DNA of 64,000 nucleotides from GCA-2737665 sp966211705 (GTDB lineage: Bacteria > Bacteroidota > Bacteroidia > Palsa-965): positions 124,001 through 188,000 of the forward strand of contig CBIHOC010000001.1 in the NCBI GenBank assembly GCA_966211705.1. The letters run 5' to 3'. This document shows positions 50,880 to 59,811 of the stretch, piece by piece. The position numbers and the translations under genes are program-made. The notes below the pieces were generated by a model. That model made no database searches and was not told the origin of the DNA. It was given only the letters and a program-made list of their open reading frames with translations. The number at the start of each line of letters is the position of its first letter. Position 1 is the stretch's first letter.

Positions 50880-51947
50880 ATGAGCAAAGCTGATAAGATA
50901 AAATCATTCGACCCCAACAGCCCGGGCGACCCGGGCAGCAACATTTACGGCCTCCCGTTCACGCCCGATGAAGCGGAGATCGTGATCGTGCCTGTTCCGT
51001 GGGATGTGACGGTTTCATACAGCGACGGCACTTCCGGCGGGCCGGCAGCCATCTTCGACGCTTCGTTCCAGGTAGACCTTTACGAGCCTACGATTCCCAA
51101 CGCATGGCAGATCGGCATCGCGATGGATGAGATCTCCGATGAAGTGGCGTCGCGCGCGGCGGAACTTCGTACGGAAGCGAAAGTGTACATCGACGCGATC
51201 ATCGACGGCGTGGACCCGGCGGAAGATCTTTCCATTTCGAAGATCGGCGGGATCGTGAACGATGGCTCGCGCTGGATGAACGCGTGGGTGAAAGAACGCT
51301 GCCTCTCGTGGATGAATAAGGGCAAAATGGTTGCGCTGCTCGGCGGCGATCACAGCACGCCGTTCGGCATGATGCAGGCGCTGGCGGAAAAATACCCGTC
51401 GTTCGCCATCCTGCAGATCGATGCGCATGCGGACCTGCGCGTGGCATATGAAGGATTTACGTTTTCCCACGCGTCCATCATGTACAACGCGCTCACCATC
51501 CCGCAGGTGAGCAAGCTCGTGCAGGTCGGCATCCGCGACTATTGCGAGCAGGAAGCCAATCTCGCACGCGACAGCAACGGGCGCGTCGTCACCTATTACG
51601 ACCGCGACCTGAAGCAGGAGAATTTCCTCGGCAAAACGTGGCACGACCAGGTGGAGGAAATTCTTACGCAGCTTCCCGAAAACGTTTACATCAGCTTCGA
51701 CATCGACGGCCTCGATCCGAAGTTGTGCCCGCATACGGGAACGCCCGTCCCCGGCGGTTTCGAGTTCGAGCAGGCGGCATACCTCATCCAGCGCGTGGCC
51801 CGTTCCGGCAAAAAGATCATCGGCTTCGACCTCAACGAGGTGGCGCCCGGTCCCGAAGGCGACGAGTGGGACGCCAACGTGGGCGCGCGCATGCTGTTCC
51901 GCATGTGCAACATGATGGCCGTGTCGAACGGACGTATCCCGCAATGA
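50880..51947 (+). CDS. Agmatinase/arginase-family ureohydrolase
   Basis: 355 aa. The ureohydrolase metal motifs are complete: GGDHSTPFGM, QIDAHADLR (DxHxD) and ISFDIDGLDPKLCPHTGTPVPGGF (SFDxDxxDP). These bind a Mn pair. It is longer at the N-terminus than SpeB (DPNSPGDPGSNIYGLPFTPDE). The product hydrolyses a guanidino group, with agmatine to putrescine plus urea the most likely reaction. It ends ATGA-overlapped with the next gene, a tRNA/rRNA methyltransferase, hinting at joint translation. Confidence 0.88.
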   Translation: MSKADKIKSFDPNSPGDPGSNIYGLPFTPDEAEIVIVPVPWDVTVSYSDGTSGGPAAIFDASFQVDLYEPTIPNAWQIGIAMDEISDEVASRAAELRTEAKVYIDAIIDGVDPAEDLSISKIGGIVNDGSRWMNAWVKERCLSWMNKGKMVALLGGDHSTPFGMMQALAEKYPSFAILQIDAHADLRVAYEGFTFSHASIMYNALTIPQVSKLVQVGIRDYCEQEANLARDSNGRVVTYYDRDLKQENFLGKTWHDQVEEILTQLPENVYISFDIDGLDPKLCPHTGTPVPGGFEFEQAAYLIQRVARSGKKIIGFDLNEVAPGPEGDEWDANVGARMLFRMCNMMAVSNGRIPQ

Positions 51948-52624
51948 GCTACCGGCACGACCTCTACGAATTTCTTTGCAGCTTCATCACCGAACAGCGG
52001 AGGATGAAGTTCGAAGCGACGCTGGAGCAGCGCACGCGCTATGTGACGGTTGCGGTCGAAAATATTTTCCAGCCGCACAATGCCAGCGCCGTTCTCCGCA
52101 GCGCGGAAGGGTTCGGCGTGCAGGACGTGCACATCATCGAAAGCAGCTACAAATACAATCCCAATCCCGACGTCGTGCTCGGCGCCAACAAATGGCTCAC
52201 GCTGCACCGGCACACGCGTTCGGAGAACAATTCGCTTTCCTGCATCCGCGCGCTGCGGGAGAACGGCTACCGCATCGTCGCCACCACGCCGCACAAGAAC
52301 GATTGCCTCATCAGCGAGCTGGATCTTACAAAAGGAAAAATCGCGCTGTTCTTCGGCACGGAGATCGACGGGCTGAGCCCCGACATTCTCAACGCTGCGG
52401 ATGAATTCGTGAAGATCCCCATGTACGGGCTGACGGAAAGCTTCAACATTTCCGTGTCGGCCGCGATCTGCATGTACGAGCTCACGAAGCGTCTTCATGA
52501 AAGCGACATCGCATGGCAGCTGACGGAGGAAGAAAAGCTGGACCTGCGGCTCGCATGGGTGAAGGAAACCGTGGAGCGGCCGGATTTGCTGGAGAAAGAA
52601 TTCAGGAAGCGGTCCGGGCAATAG
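51944..52624 (+). CDS. TrmH/SpoU-type RNA 2'-O-methyltransferase
   Basis: 226 aa from ATG 51944, overlapping the agmatinase stop. SPOUT-fold motifs: NIFQPHNASAVLRSAEGFGV (motif 1, N-x-x-R), KGKIALFFGTEIDGLSPDIL (motif 2) and MYGLTESFNISVSAAICMYEL (motif 3). Size and the C-terminal helical tail fit TrmH, which methylates G18 of tRNA, but rRNA targets cannot be excluded. A knotted dimer is expected. It has no obvious metabolic link to the ureohydrolase. Confidence 0.88.
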   Translation: MSYRHDLYEFLCSFITEQRRMKFEATLEQRTRYVTVAVENIFQPHNASAVLRSAEGFGVQDVHIIESSYKYNPNPDVVLGANKWLTLHRHTRSENNSLSCIRALRENGYRIVATTPHKNDCLISELDLTKGKIALFFGTEIDGLSPDILNAADEFVKIPMYGLTESFNISVSAAICMYELTKRLHESDIAWQLTEEEKLDLRLAWVKETVERPDLLEKEFRKRSGQ

Positions 52625-52645
52625 ACTGCGCGAAAACGCACACGG

Positions 52646-53443
52646 TCAATTTTTTTCTTTCCACGATTTTTCTGGTATGATCTCCCCGATACTCACGATC
52701 GATTGCACCTGCAACAACCCGAACAGCTTGTCGAGCGTTTCCTGGAGTTTATAGTCCGTCCCATAAAGATCTCCGCCTTCAATTCCGCCGATCCAGACAC
52801 TCTCATTTTTGTCAAACAACAGGTAAGTGCCGGAATCGACATAGAACGGGCGCAGGTTGTTCAGGTCGAGCGACGCATCGGACCGGCGCTGATACTCCCG
52901 GGCTGTTTCCCGCAAGTATTCCGCATCGTATCCGGGTTCTTTCATCCGGGCGATCGGGATGATCTCAGCCGGCGGCAGGAAATTACCGGAAGCACAAGTG
53001 CTGTACAGGTAAATTTGCCCGAACCTGTATATTTCTCTTAACGGTTCCGGCAATTGTGAAAGATCCTGCCCGTCATCCAGCACAACCGTTATTCCGAAAG
53101 ACGGCCACTGCGCCTTCCACTCGTTATAATAACGGAGATCGGTGAACTGGATCCCGTACGACGGGAGCTCTTGTCCTTCGTGGAAGTGACGTTCCAGGAT
53201 GATTGTTTTTTCCGCAAGCTTTTTCAGCCATTGGGAGAACTCCTTGCTTTTTGAAGATCCGGTGAGCTCCCCGATCATTTTACCCGGGTCTTCAAAAAAG
53301 GCGCGATAATTTCCCGGGAAATGCAGCTCTTCAAAACCCGGGGAATCCAGGAATCGTGCATCCGTGATATAGAACGACTGCGGCATGTCTTCCAGGCCGA
53401 TGGGATGATCATAATAAAAGCTGGAGGGGAATTCTGTTTTCAT
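52646..53443 (-). CDS. Hypothetical cytoplasmic protein
   Basis: 265 aa with no signal peptide or membrane segment. Conspicuous features are aromatic-rich ends (FPSSFYYDHPIGLEDMPQSFY), ITVVLDDGQDLSQLPEPLREIYRFGQIYLYSTCASGN, a central PFYVDSGTYLLFDKNESVWI and the C-terminus LGQETLDKLFG-like QETLDKLFGLLQVQSIVSIGE. The alpha/beta pattern near GTYLLFDKNESVWIGG is reminiscent of SUKH or SMI1-KNR4 immunity-type proteins, but this is only an impression. It stands alone between the methyltransferase and the THX gene. Function unknown. Confidence 0.6.
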   Translation of the reverse strand: MKTEFPSSFYYDHPIGLEDMPQSFYITDARFLDSPGFEELHFPGNYRAFFEDPGKMIGELTGSSKSKEFSQWLKKLAEKTIILERHFHEGQELPSYGIQFTDLRYYNEWKAQWPSFGITVVLDDGQDLSQLPEPLREIYRFGQIYLYSTCASGNFLPPAEIIPIARMKEPGYDAEYLRETAREYQRRSDASLDLNNLRPFYVDSGTYLLFDKNESVWIGGIEGGDLYGTDYKLQETLDKLFGLLQVQSIVSIGEIIPEKSWKEKN

Positions 53444-53540
53444 TTCGCAGTGGTCGTTACAAGATGGATTGCCGGGAAAGAATGGGTCTTCGAATTTATG
53501 GAGATACAGAACCGGGCCACACTTTGACCCCGCTTTTTTT

Positions 53541-53548
53541 TACATTTG
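53541..53548 (+). promoter_or_regulatory. -7 box TACATTTG of the THX gene
   Basis: Perfect TAnnTTTG with TTTGACC 18 bases upstream (53523-53529); the leader to the ATG is 44 bases. Confidence 0.6.
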
Positions 53549-53592
53549 TACGTAACCAACCAAACCGCGACGCGGAATAAACAATTACACAA

Positions 53593-53757
53593 ATGGGAAA
53601 AGGCGATAAAAAATCCCGCAAAGGGAAGATCTGGAGAAAATCTTACGGCGTAACGCGCCCGAGAAAAGCATCGGTTACCGTAGCCAGCACCAAGGCAGCT
53701 GCTGCAAAGAAAAAGGCTGCCGCGAAGAAGCCGGCGAAGAAAGAAAAGGCAGGCTGA
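53593..53757 (+). CDS. Small ribosomal subunit protein THX (bTHX)
   Basis: 54 aa, too short for ordinary gene filters. It starts MGKGDKKSRKGKIWRKSYGV, the hallmark of THX (Thx), the small basic protein seen in Thermus 30S subunits and in Bacteroidota. A Lys/Ala-rich tail follows (AAAAKKKAAAKKPAKKEKAG). It fills a cavity at the top of the small subunit head. A promoter at 53541 and a strong terminator downstream frame it as a single gene. Confidence 0.88.
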   Translation: MGKGDKKSRKGKIWRKSYGVTRPRKASVTVASTKAAAAKKKAAAKKPAKKEKAG

Positions 53758-53774
53758 TCCGATTGAAAATTTTT

Positions 53775-53812
53775 AAAATGCCCTGGCTGTTCGCCGGGGC
53801 ATTTTTTTATTC
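53775..53812 (+). terminator. Terminator of the THX gene
   Basis: AAATGCCCTGGC and GCCGGGGCATTT form a stem around TGTTC, followed by TTTTATT. Confidence 0.85.
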
Positions 53813-53906
53813 AACAATTCAATAATTTGAATGATTTGCAATCCGGATCTTTGAATTGTTGAATAGTCCCGAGTATTCGGGACGTTTGAATTGTTGAATT
53901 GTTGAA
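53810..53906. repeat. TTCAACAATTCAA/TTGAATTGTTGAA element with TCCCGAGTATTCGGGA core
   Basis: Arms TTCAACAATTCAA (53810-53822) and TTGAATTGTTGAA (53894-53906) flank GAATAG, the palindrome TCCCGAGTATTCGGGA (53867-53882) and CG. It resembles the elements at 5755-5928 and 45829-45954 and lies between the THX terminator and the giant T9SS gene. Confidence 0.8.
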
Positions 53907-53955
53907 TTTTTTCAGAATTAGCGGTACATTTAATGATATACAACAACTTCCTGTC

Positions 53956-56900
53956 GTGAAAAAACTTACCCTCCTCAGCCTCTTCGCGTTCGCTGTCGCT
54001 GTTGACACTGCCGCGCAATCTTTTCTTCAGCAGCCCGACCTCCAGGATCGTCCGGCGGCGAAAAAAGTGACGTTCTGGGACGTACGCAAAGCGTTTGACG
54101 CCTACTGGGCGGGAAGAACGGTGTCTTCCGAAGAGTCGGAGAACCGGGAAGGCGGCGGATGGAACCAGTACAAACGCTGGGAATGGTTTGCGGGACAACG
54201 CACGTTCCCTTCCGGTAATTTTCCCGATCCGAACATTCTTTTCAACGAATACAAAACCTACAGCAGCCAATACGCGAGCCGCATGGCTGCTTCGGCGGCC
54301 AACTGGTCGTTCATCGGTCCGCAGGTGATTCCCGGCAACGGCGGCGGCGCGGGGCGTGTCAACTGCATGGCGTTCGACCCGTTCAACGCGAACGTGATCT
54401 GGATCGGCGCGGCTTGCGGGGGATTGTGGAAAAGCACCGACGGCGGCGTAACGTGGACATCGAACACTGACCTGCTTCCCGTGCTCAGCATCTCCGAAAT
54501 CGTGATCGACCCGGTAAACCCGCAGAACATGTACATCGCAACCGGCGATAAATACGGCATTTACTGGCAGTATGAAGTGTGGGGCCATTACAGCGCAGGC
54601 ATCCTGAAATCGACCGACGGCGGACTGACGTGGAACCAGTCGGGGCTTTCGTATGCGGCAACGGGCGTTACGCTCATCCAGCGCCTCGTGATGGATCCGA
54701 ATAATCCCAATACATTATTCGCCGCAACGTACCAGGGCATTTTTGAAACGAACGACGGCGGCCTGACCTGGACGAACGATCTCGCGGGCCAATTTTACGA
54801 CGTCGAGTTCAAGCCCGGCAGCAGCACAACACTTTACGCAGGCGACAGCATCGGCTTCCAGCGTTCGCTCGACGGGGGAACGACATGGAGCTATGTTCCG
54901 CTCGTGACATCCAACGGCCGCACATCGATCGCAGTTACGGCGGACAATACAAACGCGGTGTATGCCTGGAGCGAAGGCGGCGACTTTTATTACTCGTCGA
55001 ATTCCGGCGCTTCATTCGTCACCCGCACCGACCCTGTGGGCATCAGCGGGCCTTACGGGCATTACGACATGGTGCTGGAAGTTTCACCGCTCGATGAGAA
55101 CACCATTTTCACCGGCGGGCTCGACATTGCGAAATCGACGGACGGGGGAATGACGTGGGCCGCAGTTTCCGACTGGGCAGGATGGCCGAACCCGGACTAC
55201 GTGCATGCCGACAACCACGCGCAGCAGTTTGCGCCGGGAAGCAACACGACCATCTATTCCTGCAACGACGGAGGAATTTTCCGCTCCACCGACGGCGGCA
55301 CAACGTGGACCGACCTGAGCGGCGGCATCGACATCAAGCAGTATTACCGCATGGGATCTTCCTTCCTCACGCCGAATTTGATCTACGCCGGCGCGCAGGA
55401 CAACGGCACCGACAAGATCACGGGGCTTGCCACGGCCACCATGGTGAACGGCGCCGACGGGGAAGAATGCCTGGTGGATTACACCGACGACAACATCGTG
55501 TTCGTGTCGAGCCAGGGCGGCTATTTCCTGAAGTCCACCGACGGCGGCGCAACATTCAGCGGGCTGTCGGAATACGGCTGTGACTGGACTTCCCCGCTTA
55601 TCATGGACCCGACGAACCACGACGTGATGTACATGGGTTCGAGCGACGTGCACAAATCGCTGGACAACGGGAACACGTGGACGAACGTCACGAACGGATT
55701 CTTCGACGGGAGCTGCGTGTATTCCCTTGAAGTGTGCCCGGCCTCCACGAATTACATTTACGCCGCCACGTTCGGCAACATTTACCGCAGCACGAACGGG
55801 GGCGCATCCTGGTCCACGATCACCGGCACGCTTCCCGTGAACAGCGCCGCGATCTCCGGCATCGCCGTGAGTGATTCCGATCCTGATGCGGTGTGGGTGA
55901 CGTTCTCCGGTTTCTCGGCCGGCAACAAAGTGTATTATTCCGCGGACGGCGGCGCGACGTGGTCGAACGTTTCGGGAACACTTCCGAACTTGCCCGCCAA
56001 CTGCATCGAATACCAGAATTCCAGCAACGACATTCTTTACCTCGGCACCGACATCGGCGTTTTTTACATGGACGCGACGATGAACGATTGGCAGCCATAC
56101 AACACCGGTCTTCCGAACGTGATCATCGACGAGCTGGAGATCCACTACCCGACCAGCAAGCTGCGCGCCGCCACGTTCGGCCGCGGGCTGTGGGAAAGCG
56201 ACCTCATGGCGTCGACGTTGCAGAACATCGACGCGAGCGCATTGTCCATGACGTACCCGCCGGCAACTACCTGCGACACGCTGATCGCGCCGGTCGTTCG
56301 CATCCGTAATGCGGGCGTGGACACGCTCAACACGGTCGACCTGTATTACAGCATGGACAGCCAGCCCTGGCAGGTGTACAACTGGAGCGGCGCGCTGGCT
56401 TCGATGGGCACGGCGAACATTACGTTGCCAACGTACACGCTCGGCGCGGGCATTCACACGCTCGAAGCGTACACCACCAACCCGAACGCATCGACGGACC
56501 AGAACATGAACAACGATACGATCGTGCGCTCGTTCACGGTGCTTTCGGGAATTCCTGCGAATGCCACCGCACCACCGGTGACCGAAGGATTTGTCGCGAG
56601 CGCATTCCCGCCGGCAAACTGGACGCTTGAGAATTCAACCGCCATCTGGGACCGGAGCACAACGGTCGGCGGTTACGGAAATTCCACGCAATCCGCTTAC
56701 GCGAATTTTTACGGCGTCTATTCCGGGGAAGACAAGATCGAAACGCAGTACATCGATTTCTCCAACGCCATCGCACCGATCCGGTTGTATTTCGACGTCG
56801 CCTACGCGCCTTACGGCACGACCTATCCCGACTCGCTGATCGTGGATATGTTCAACGCGTGCCCGGGCGCCGGCCAGCGCATTTATGCACGCGGCCAGAG

Positions 56901-57360
56901 TACGCTCGCCACCGCGCCACAGACGTTCAACGTGTTCGTCCCCTCGCCTTCGCAGTGGCGCACCGACACGATCAACCTCGATTCGCTTGCAGGCCGCCCG
57001 GGCCGCACGATCCGTTTCATCGGGAAAAGCGGTTACGGCAACCAGCTTTACCTCGACAACATCAACCTCACGGCAAACGGCGTCGGCATCTGGGAAACGA
57101 ACAATGCCGCCGCGCTCTCTGTTTACCCGAATCCTGCAAATACACAGCTGAATATAGAGATCACAACAACCGGCAACGACAAAATTCAGCTCGCCGTTTA
57201 CGACCTCGCCGGCCAGGTCGTACAATCCACAACACAACCGTCGGCTCCCGGGAAAAGCTCAATGCAGCTCGACATTTCCACCCTCGCGGAAGGTGTTTAC
57301 ATTTTACGCGTGGAAGAAAATGGAAATGTGATGACGAAACGCATCGCGATCATACGCTGA
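53956..57360 (+). CDS. Giant T9SS-sorted BNR/VPS10-like propeller protein
   Basis: 1134 aa from GTG 53956 (VKKLTLLSLFAFAVAV, signal end TAAQ). The N-terminal 750 residues hold many BNR/sortilin-like blades (GGLWKSTDGGVTWTSN, GILKSTDGGLTWNQSG, GIFRSTDGGTTWTDL, VHKSLDNGNTWTNV). After about residue 770 come CARDB/Ig-like segments (TPVVRIRNAGVDTLNTVDL), a jelly-roll-like domain (PANWTLENSTAIWDR ... YLDNINLTANGVG) and a C-terminal sorting domain (ALSVYPNPANTQLNIEI ... LAEGVYILRVEENGNVM). Likely secreted to the surface; function inferred to be adhesion or hydrolysis of a polymer. No catalytic motif was recognised. Confidence 0.85.
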   Translation: MKKLTLLSLFAFAVAVDTAAQSFLQQPDLQDRPAAKKVTFWDVRKAFDAYWAGRTVSSEESENREGGGWNQYKRWEWFAGQRTFPSGNFPDPNILFNEYKTYSSQYASRMAASAANWSFIGPQVIPGNGGGAGRVNCMAFDPFNANVIWIGAACGGLWKSTDGGVTWTSNTDLLPVLSISEIVIDPVNPQNMYIATGDKYGIYWQYEVWGHYSAGILKSTDGGLTWNQSGLSYAATGVTLIQRLVMDPNNPNTLFAATYQGIFETNDGGLTWTNDLAGQFYDVEFKPGSSTTLYAGDSIGFQRSLDGGTTWSYVPLVTSNGRTSIAVTADNTNAVYAWSEGGDFYYSSNSGASFVTRTDPVGISGPYGHYDMVLEVSPLDENTIFTGGLDIAKSTDGGMTWAAVSDWAGWPNPDYVHADNHAQQFAPGSNTTIYSCNDGGIFRSTDGGTTWTDLSGGIDIKQYYRMGSSFLTPNLIYAGAQDNGTDKITGLATATMVNGADGEECLVDYTDDNIVFVSSQGGYFLKSTDGGATFSGLSEYGCDWTSPLIMDPTNHDVMYMGSSDVHKSLDNGNTWTNVTNGFFDGSCVYSLEVCPASTNYIYAATFGNIYRSTNGGASWSTITGTLPVNSAAISGIAVSDSDPDAVWVTFSGFSAGNKVYYSADGGATWSNVSGTLPNLPANCIEYQNSSNDILYLGTDIGVFYMDATMNDWQPYNTGLPNVIIDELEIHYPTSKLRAATFGRGLWESDLMASTLQNIDASALSMTYPPATTCDTLIAPVVRIRNAGVDTLNTVDLYYSMDSQPWQVYNWSGALASMGTANITLPTYTLGAGIHTLEAYTTNPNASTDQNMNNDTIVRSFTVLSGIPANATAPPVTEGFVASAFPPANWTLENSTAIWDRSTTVGGYGNSTQSAYANFYGVYSGEDKIETQYIDFSNAIAPIRLYFDVAYAPYGTTYPDSLIVDMFNACPGAGQRIYARGQSTLATAPQTFNVFVPSPSQWRTDTINLDSLAGRPGRTIRFIGKSGYGNQLYLDNINLTANGVGIWETNNAAALSVYPNPANTQLNIEITTTGNDKIQLAVYDLAGQVVQSTTQPSAPGKSSMQLDISTLAEGVYILRVEENGNVMTKRIAIIR

Positions 57361-57463
57361 GGCTTCGATACGCCCTTCGGGCTACTCAGCCTGACAGCTT
57401 TTGATTCATAAGCTGTCAGGCTGAGTAGCGGCTCGTCTTTTCGACGAGACGCGTATCGAAGCC
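57361..57463. repeat. GGCTTCGATACGC ... CTACTCAGCCTGACAGC inverted element
   Basis: Outer arms GGCTTCGATACGC/GCGTATCGAAGCC and inner arms CTACTCAGCCTGACAGCTT/AAGCTGTCAGGCTGAGTAG. Starts at the base after the T9SS gene stop and ends on the first base of the pdxH stop codon. A second copy is at 61896-62008. Likely a bidirectional terminator. Confidence 0.85.
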
Positions 57464-58113
57464 TAGGGTGCGAGCCGGGCAATTTCCCATGAATCGCCTT
57501 TTTTGAGGTAGACGATACGGTCGTGTAAACGGCTTGGTCTTCCCTGCCAGAATTCGATCATGTCGGGTTCGAGGACGTATCCGCCCCACCATTCCGGGCG
57601 GAGCATTTCTTTTCCTTCGAATTGCTGCGTGACATTATCGAGGGCCTGTTCGAGGTAATGGCGATTGGCGATGATCTCGCTTTGCGGCGAGGCCCACGCG
57701 CCGAGCTGGCTGCCGCGGGGACGGCTGAGAAAATACGAATCGGAATCTGCAGGCGTTTGTTTGCGCAGCTTGCCTTCGATGCGCACCTGGCGCTCGAGCT
57801 CGGGCCAGAAGAACGTCAGCGACGCAAACGGGTTCCTCCGGATCTCTTGTCCTTTGCGGCTGTTGTAGTTCGTGTAAAAAACGAACCCGTCGTGCCCGAA
57901 ATTGCGCAGCAGCACCACGCGTGCGGAAGGACGGCAGGCCTCGTTCACCGTGGCAAGCACCATGGCATTCACTTCGTTCACCTTGGCTTCCGCGGCGGCA
58001 TGGAACCACGCGCCGAATTGTTTCACCGGGTCGCGATCCACCATCGATTCGTCCAGCGACATTTTCGAATAGTCCTGGCGCAAATGTTCGATACGTTTAC
58101 GAAGCTCGTCCAT
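57463..58113 (-). CDS. pdxH: Pyridoxamine/pyridoxine 5'-phosphate oxidase
   Basis: 216 aa. PNPOx motifs: PVKQFGAWFHAAAEAKVNEVNAMVLATV, RVVLLRNFGHDGFVFYTNYNSRKG (FMN-binding), FASLTFFWPELERQVRIEG, RPRGSQLGAWASPQS and the C-terminal WGGYVLEPDMIEFWQGRPSRLHDRI. It oxidises PNP or PMP to PLP with FMN and oxygen, the last step of vitamin B6 formation. Standard length. It converges on the T9SS gene and is divergent from YqgE. Confidence 0.95.
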   Translation of the reverse strand: MDELRKRIEHLRQDYSKMSLDESMVDRDPVKQFGAWFHAAAEAKVNEVNAMVLATVNEACRPSARVVLLRNFGHDGFVFYTNYNSRKGQEIRRNPFASLTFFWPELERQVRIEGKLRKQTPADSDSYFLSRPRGSQLGAWASPQSEIIANRHYLEQALDNVTQQFEGKEMLRPEWWGGYVLEPDMIEFWQGRPSRLHDRIVYLKKGDSWEIARLAP

Positions 58114-58115
58114 AA

Positions 58116-58249
58116 GAGGGTACGAATTACGAATGTTACGAATATACGAATTACGAATTGCTGCGAATCGTAAACCCCGGAGGATTGCCCGTGCGCATGG
58201 CCGCGCGCAATCCTCCGGGGTTTATAGTAATTTCGTAATTCGCACCCTC
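58116..58249. repeat. GAGGGTACGAATTACGAA element with a nested GC hairpin
   Basis: Outer arms GAGGGTACGAATTACGAA (58116-58133) and TTCGTAATTCGCACCCTC (58232-58249) have one mismatch. TACGAATATACGAATTACG words follow the left arm. The centre holds CCCCGGAGGATTGC and GCAATCCTCCGGGG (14-base arms). Starts two bases after the pdxH ATG codon and ends just upstream of the YqgE promoter box. Confidence 0.85.
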
Positions 58250-58261
58250 GACGTTTTTCCG

Positions 58262-58269
58262 TAATTTTA
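58262..58269 (+). promoter_or_regulatory. Probable -7 box TAATTTTA of the yqgE gene
   Basis: One mismatch from TAnnTTTG, six bases before the ATG at 58276. Confidence 0.4.
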
Positions 58270-58275
58270 TCAGGT

Positions 58276-58842
58276 ATGTTTGCTGAGAATAAGCTTAAAC
58301 CTGTCGCCGGCCGGCTGCTCATTGCAGAACCGTTCCTGCACGACAGTTACTTCCGCCGCGCGGTCGTTCTCCTTGCCGAGCACAGCGACAAAGGTTCCGT
58401 CGGTTTTATCCTCAACAAGCCGCTCGACATTCTCGTGCAGGAAGCCATTCCCGATTTCCCCGAATACGAGAACTATTCTTTTTTCGGCGGTCCCGTGCAG
58501 CGCGACCAGTTGTATTTCATCCACACGCTCGGCGACCGCATCGAAGGCTCCTTCCCGATCGGCAACGGGCTTTACTGGCTCGGCGATTTCGACCAGGTGA
58601 AAGACCTCATTGCAAAAAAAGAGATCGGCCACGACGAGATCCGCTTCTTCATCGGCTACGCAGGCTGGGAGGCCGGGCAGCTGGATAAGGAGCTGGAAGA
58701 CAAATCCTGGTTCGTGTCGCGCGCCGACAGCCGGCTTATTTTTTCAGTGGATGCCTCCGCGATGTGGACCGAAGCGGTAAAAGGCATGGGACAGGCATTC
58801 GCGCCGATGGCGAATTTCCCGGAAGATCCTTCGATGAATTGA
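58276..58842 (+). CDS. YqgE/AlgH family protein
   Basis: 188 aa. UPF0301 features: GRLLIAEPFLHDSYFRRAVVLLAEH, GSVGFILNKPLDI, FFGGPVQRDQLYFIHTLG, and RFFIGYAGWEAGQLDKELED. The family is widespread and was first named as an alginate regulator, but its biochemical role remains unclear. Cytoplasmic and of standard length. It has its own promoter and is not grouped with other genes here. Confidence 0.9.
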   Translation: MFAENKLKPVAGRLLIAEPFLHDSYFRRAVVLLAEHSDKGSVGFILNKPLDILVQEAIPDFPEYENYSFFGGPVQRDQLYFIHTLGDRIEGSFPIGNGLYWLGDFDQVKDLIAKKEIGHDEIRFFIGYAGWEAGQLDKELEDKSWFVSRADSRLIFSVDASAMWTEAVKGMGQAFAPMANFPEDPSMN

Positions 58843-58901
58843 GGAGGGTTTACCGCGGCGAATGCCGATTTGTAAATTCGTAAGATTCTTAATTCACAAC
58901 C

Positions 58902-59585
58902 TCACGCATTTACAATCTCTTCCAGGCGTTCCGGTTTCAGGAGGCGGATCTTGCGGCCTTTGGTTTCAACGATGCCGCTCTTTTTGAATTCCTGGAGCAC
59001 GCGCACGAGCGTTTCTTTCACCGTGCCGACGTACGAGGCGAAATCGTCGCGGGAGAGGTTGATCTCGGCGGGGTGGTCTTTTTCCTGGTAATGTTTGTTC
59101 AGCACGAGCAGGGCGAGGGCGACGCGGTGGCGGACGGGCTGCTGGGTGAACACGGTGATCTTATTCACCCACACGGAAAACTCATGGCTGAGCGAGGTGA
59201 GCAGCAGGCGCAGTATTTCCGGCGACTGGTTGACGACATTGAGAAAATATTCTTTCGGGATAAACCAGTAGGTGCAATCTTCCAGCGCGGAAGCGGAAAC
59301 CGGGTGCGTTTCATTGCACAGCACAGGACGATAGCCCATGATCTCGTCGCGGGTATAGATGTGAAGTATCTGTTCACGCCCGTCGCGGTTCGACTGGTAA
59401 ACTTTCAACCTCCCTGTGCGCAAAATATAAATGCCTTTTGGGAATGAGCCTTCGCGATAAAGCAAACGTCCTTTCCTGATCTTTTTCTGTTCCAAACCGC
59501 TTTCTAAAAGCTTTCGGGAATGAGGCGGAAGTGAATGAAACAGCAGGTCGTTGCGCAGATAATACTTCCCTAACTGAAGTGTCAT
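58902..59585 (-). CDS. Crp/Fnr-family transcriptional regulator
   Basis: 227 aa from ATG 59585. The cyclic-nucleotide-binding-like domain (KKIRKGRLLYREGSFPKGIYILRTGRLKVYQ, EIMGYRPVLCNE, ASALEDCTYWFIPKEYF) lacks the N-terminal cysteine cluster of oxygen-sensing FNR. The winged helix has the recognition region NLSRDDFASYVGTVKETLVRVLQEF, in which K-E-T-x-x-R resembles the Crp/Fnr DNA-reading helix. Ligand unknown (cAMP, haem or none). A TTGACTTAAGTCAA palindrome upstream suggests autoregulation. Confidence 0.9.
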   Translation of the reverse strand: MTLQLGKYYLRNDLLFHSLPPHSRKLLESGLEQKKIRKGRLLYREGSFPKGIYILRTGRLKVYQSNRDGREQILHIYTRDEIMGYRPVLCNETHPVSASALEDCTYWFIPKEYFLNVVNQSPEILRLLLTSLSHEFSVWVNKITVFTQQPVRHRVALALLVLNKHYQEKDHPAEINLSRDDFASYVGTVKETLVRVLQEFKKSGIVETKGRKIRLLKPERLEEIVNA

Positions 59586-59597
59586 TTTTTCGAGATT

Positions 59598-59605
59598 CAA
59601 ATATA
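59598..59605 (-). promoter_or_regulatory. -7 box TATATTTG of the Crp/Fnr gene
   Basis: Perfect TAnnTTTG on the minus strand, 12 bases before the ATG at 59585. Confidence 0.55.
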
Positions 59606-59627
59606 AAAGCGGAGCGTTTTTTGAAAA

Positions 59628-59641
59628 TTGACTTAAGTCAA
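59628..59641. promoter_or_regulatory. FNR-like operator TTGACTTAAGTCAA
   Basis: Perfect 14 bp palindrome of the form TTGAY-N4-RTCAA. Its centre lies about 42 bases upstream of the transcription start predicted from the TATATTTG box, the usual place for a class II Crp/Fnr activator. Confidence 0.55.
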
Positions 59642-59811
59642 TAAATAGGATAGTGTTTAGATTTATAATTGCAGGCATCCAGCTTTTGGTCAGTTGCAGG
59701 TTTGCCATCTCCCGTGCCGCATTCAGCCTGAACACAGACTTCTCCGCCGATCTTATTGTTCCTTGCCGGGACGCAATTTGAATTTGTATTTATTGGTATC
59801 AATATTTTGTC

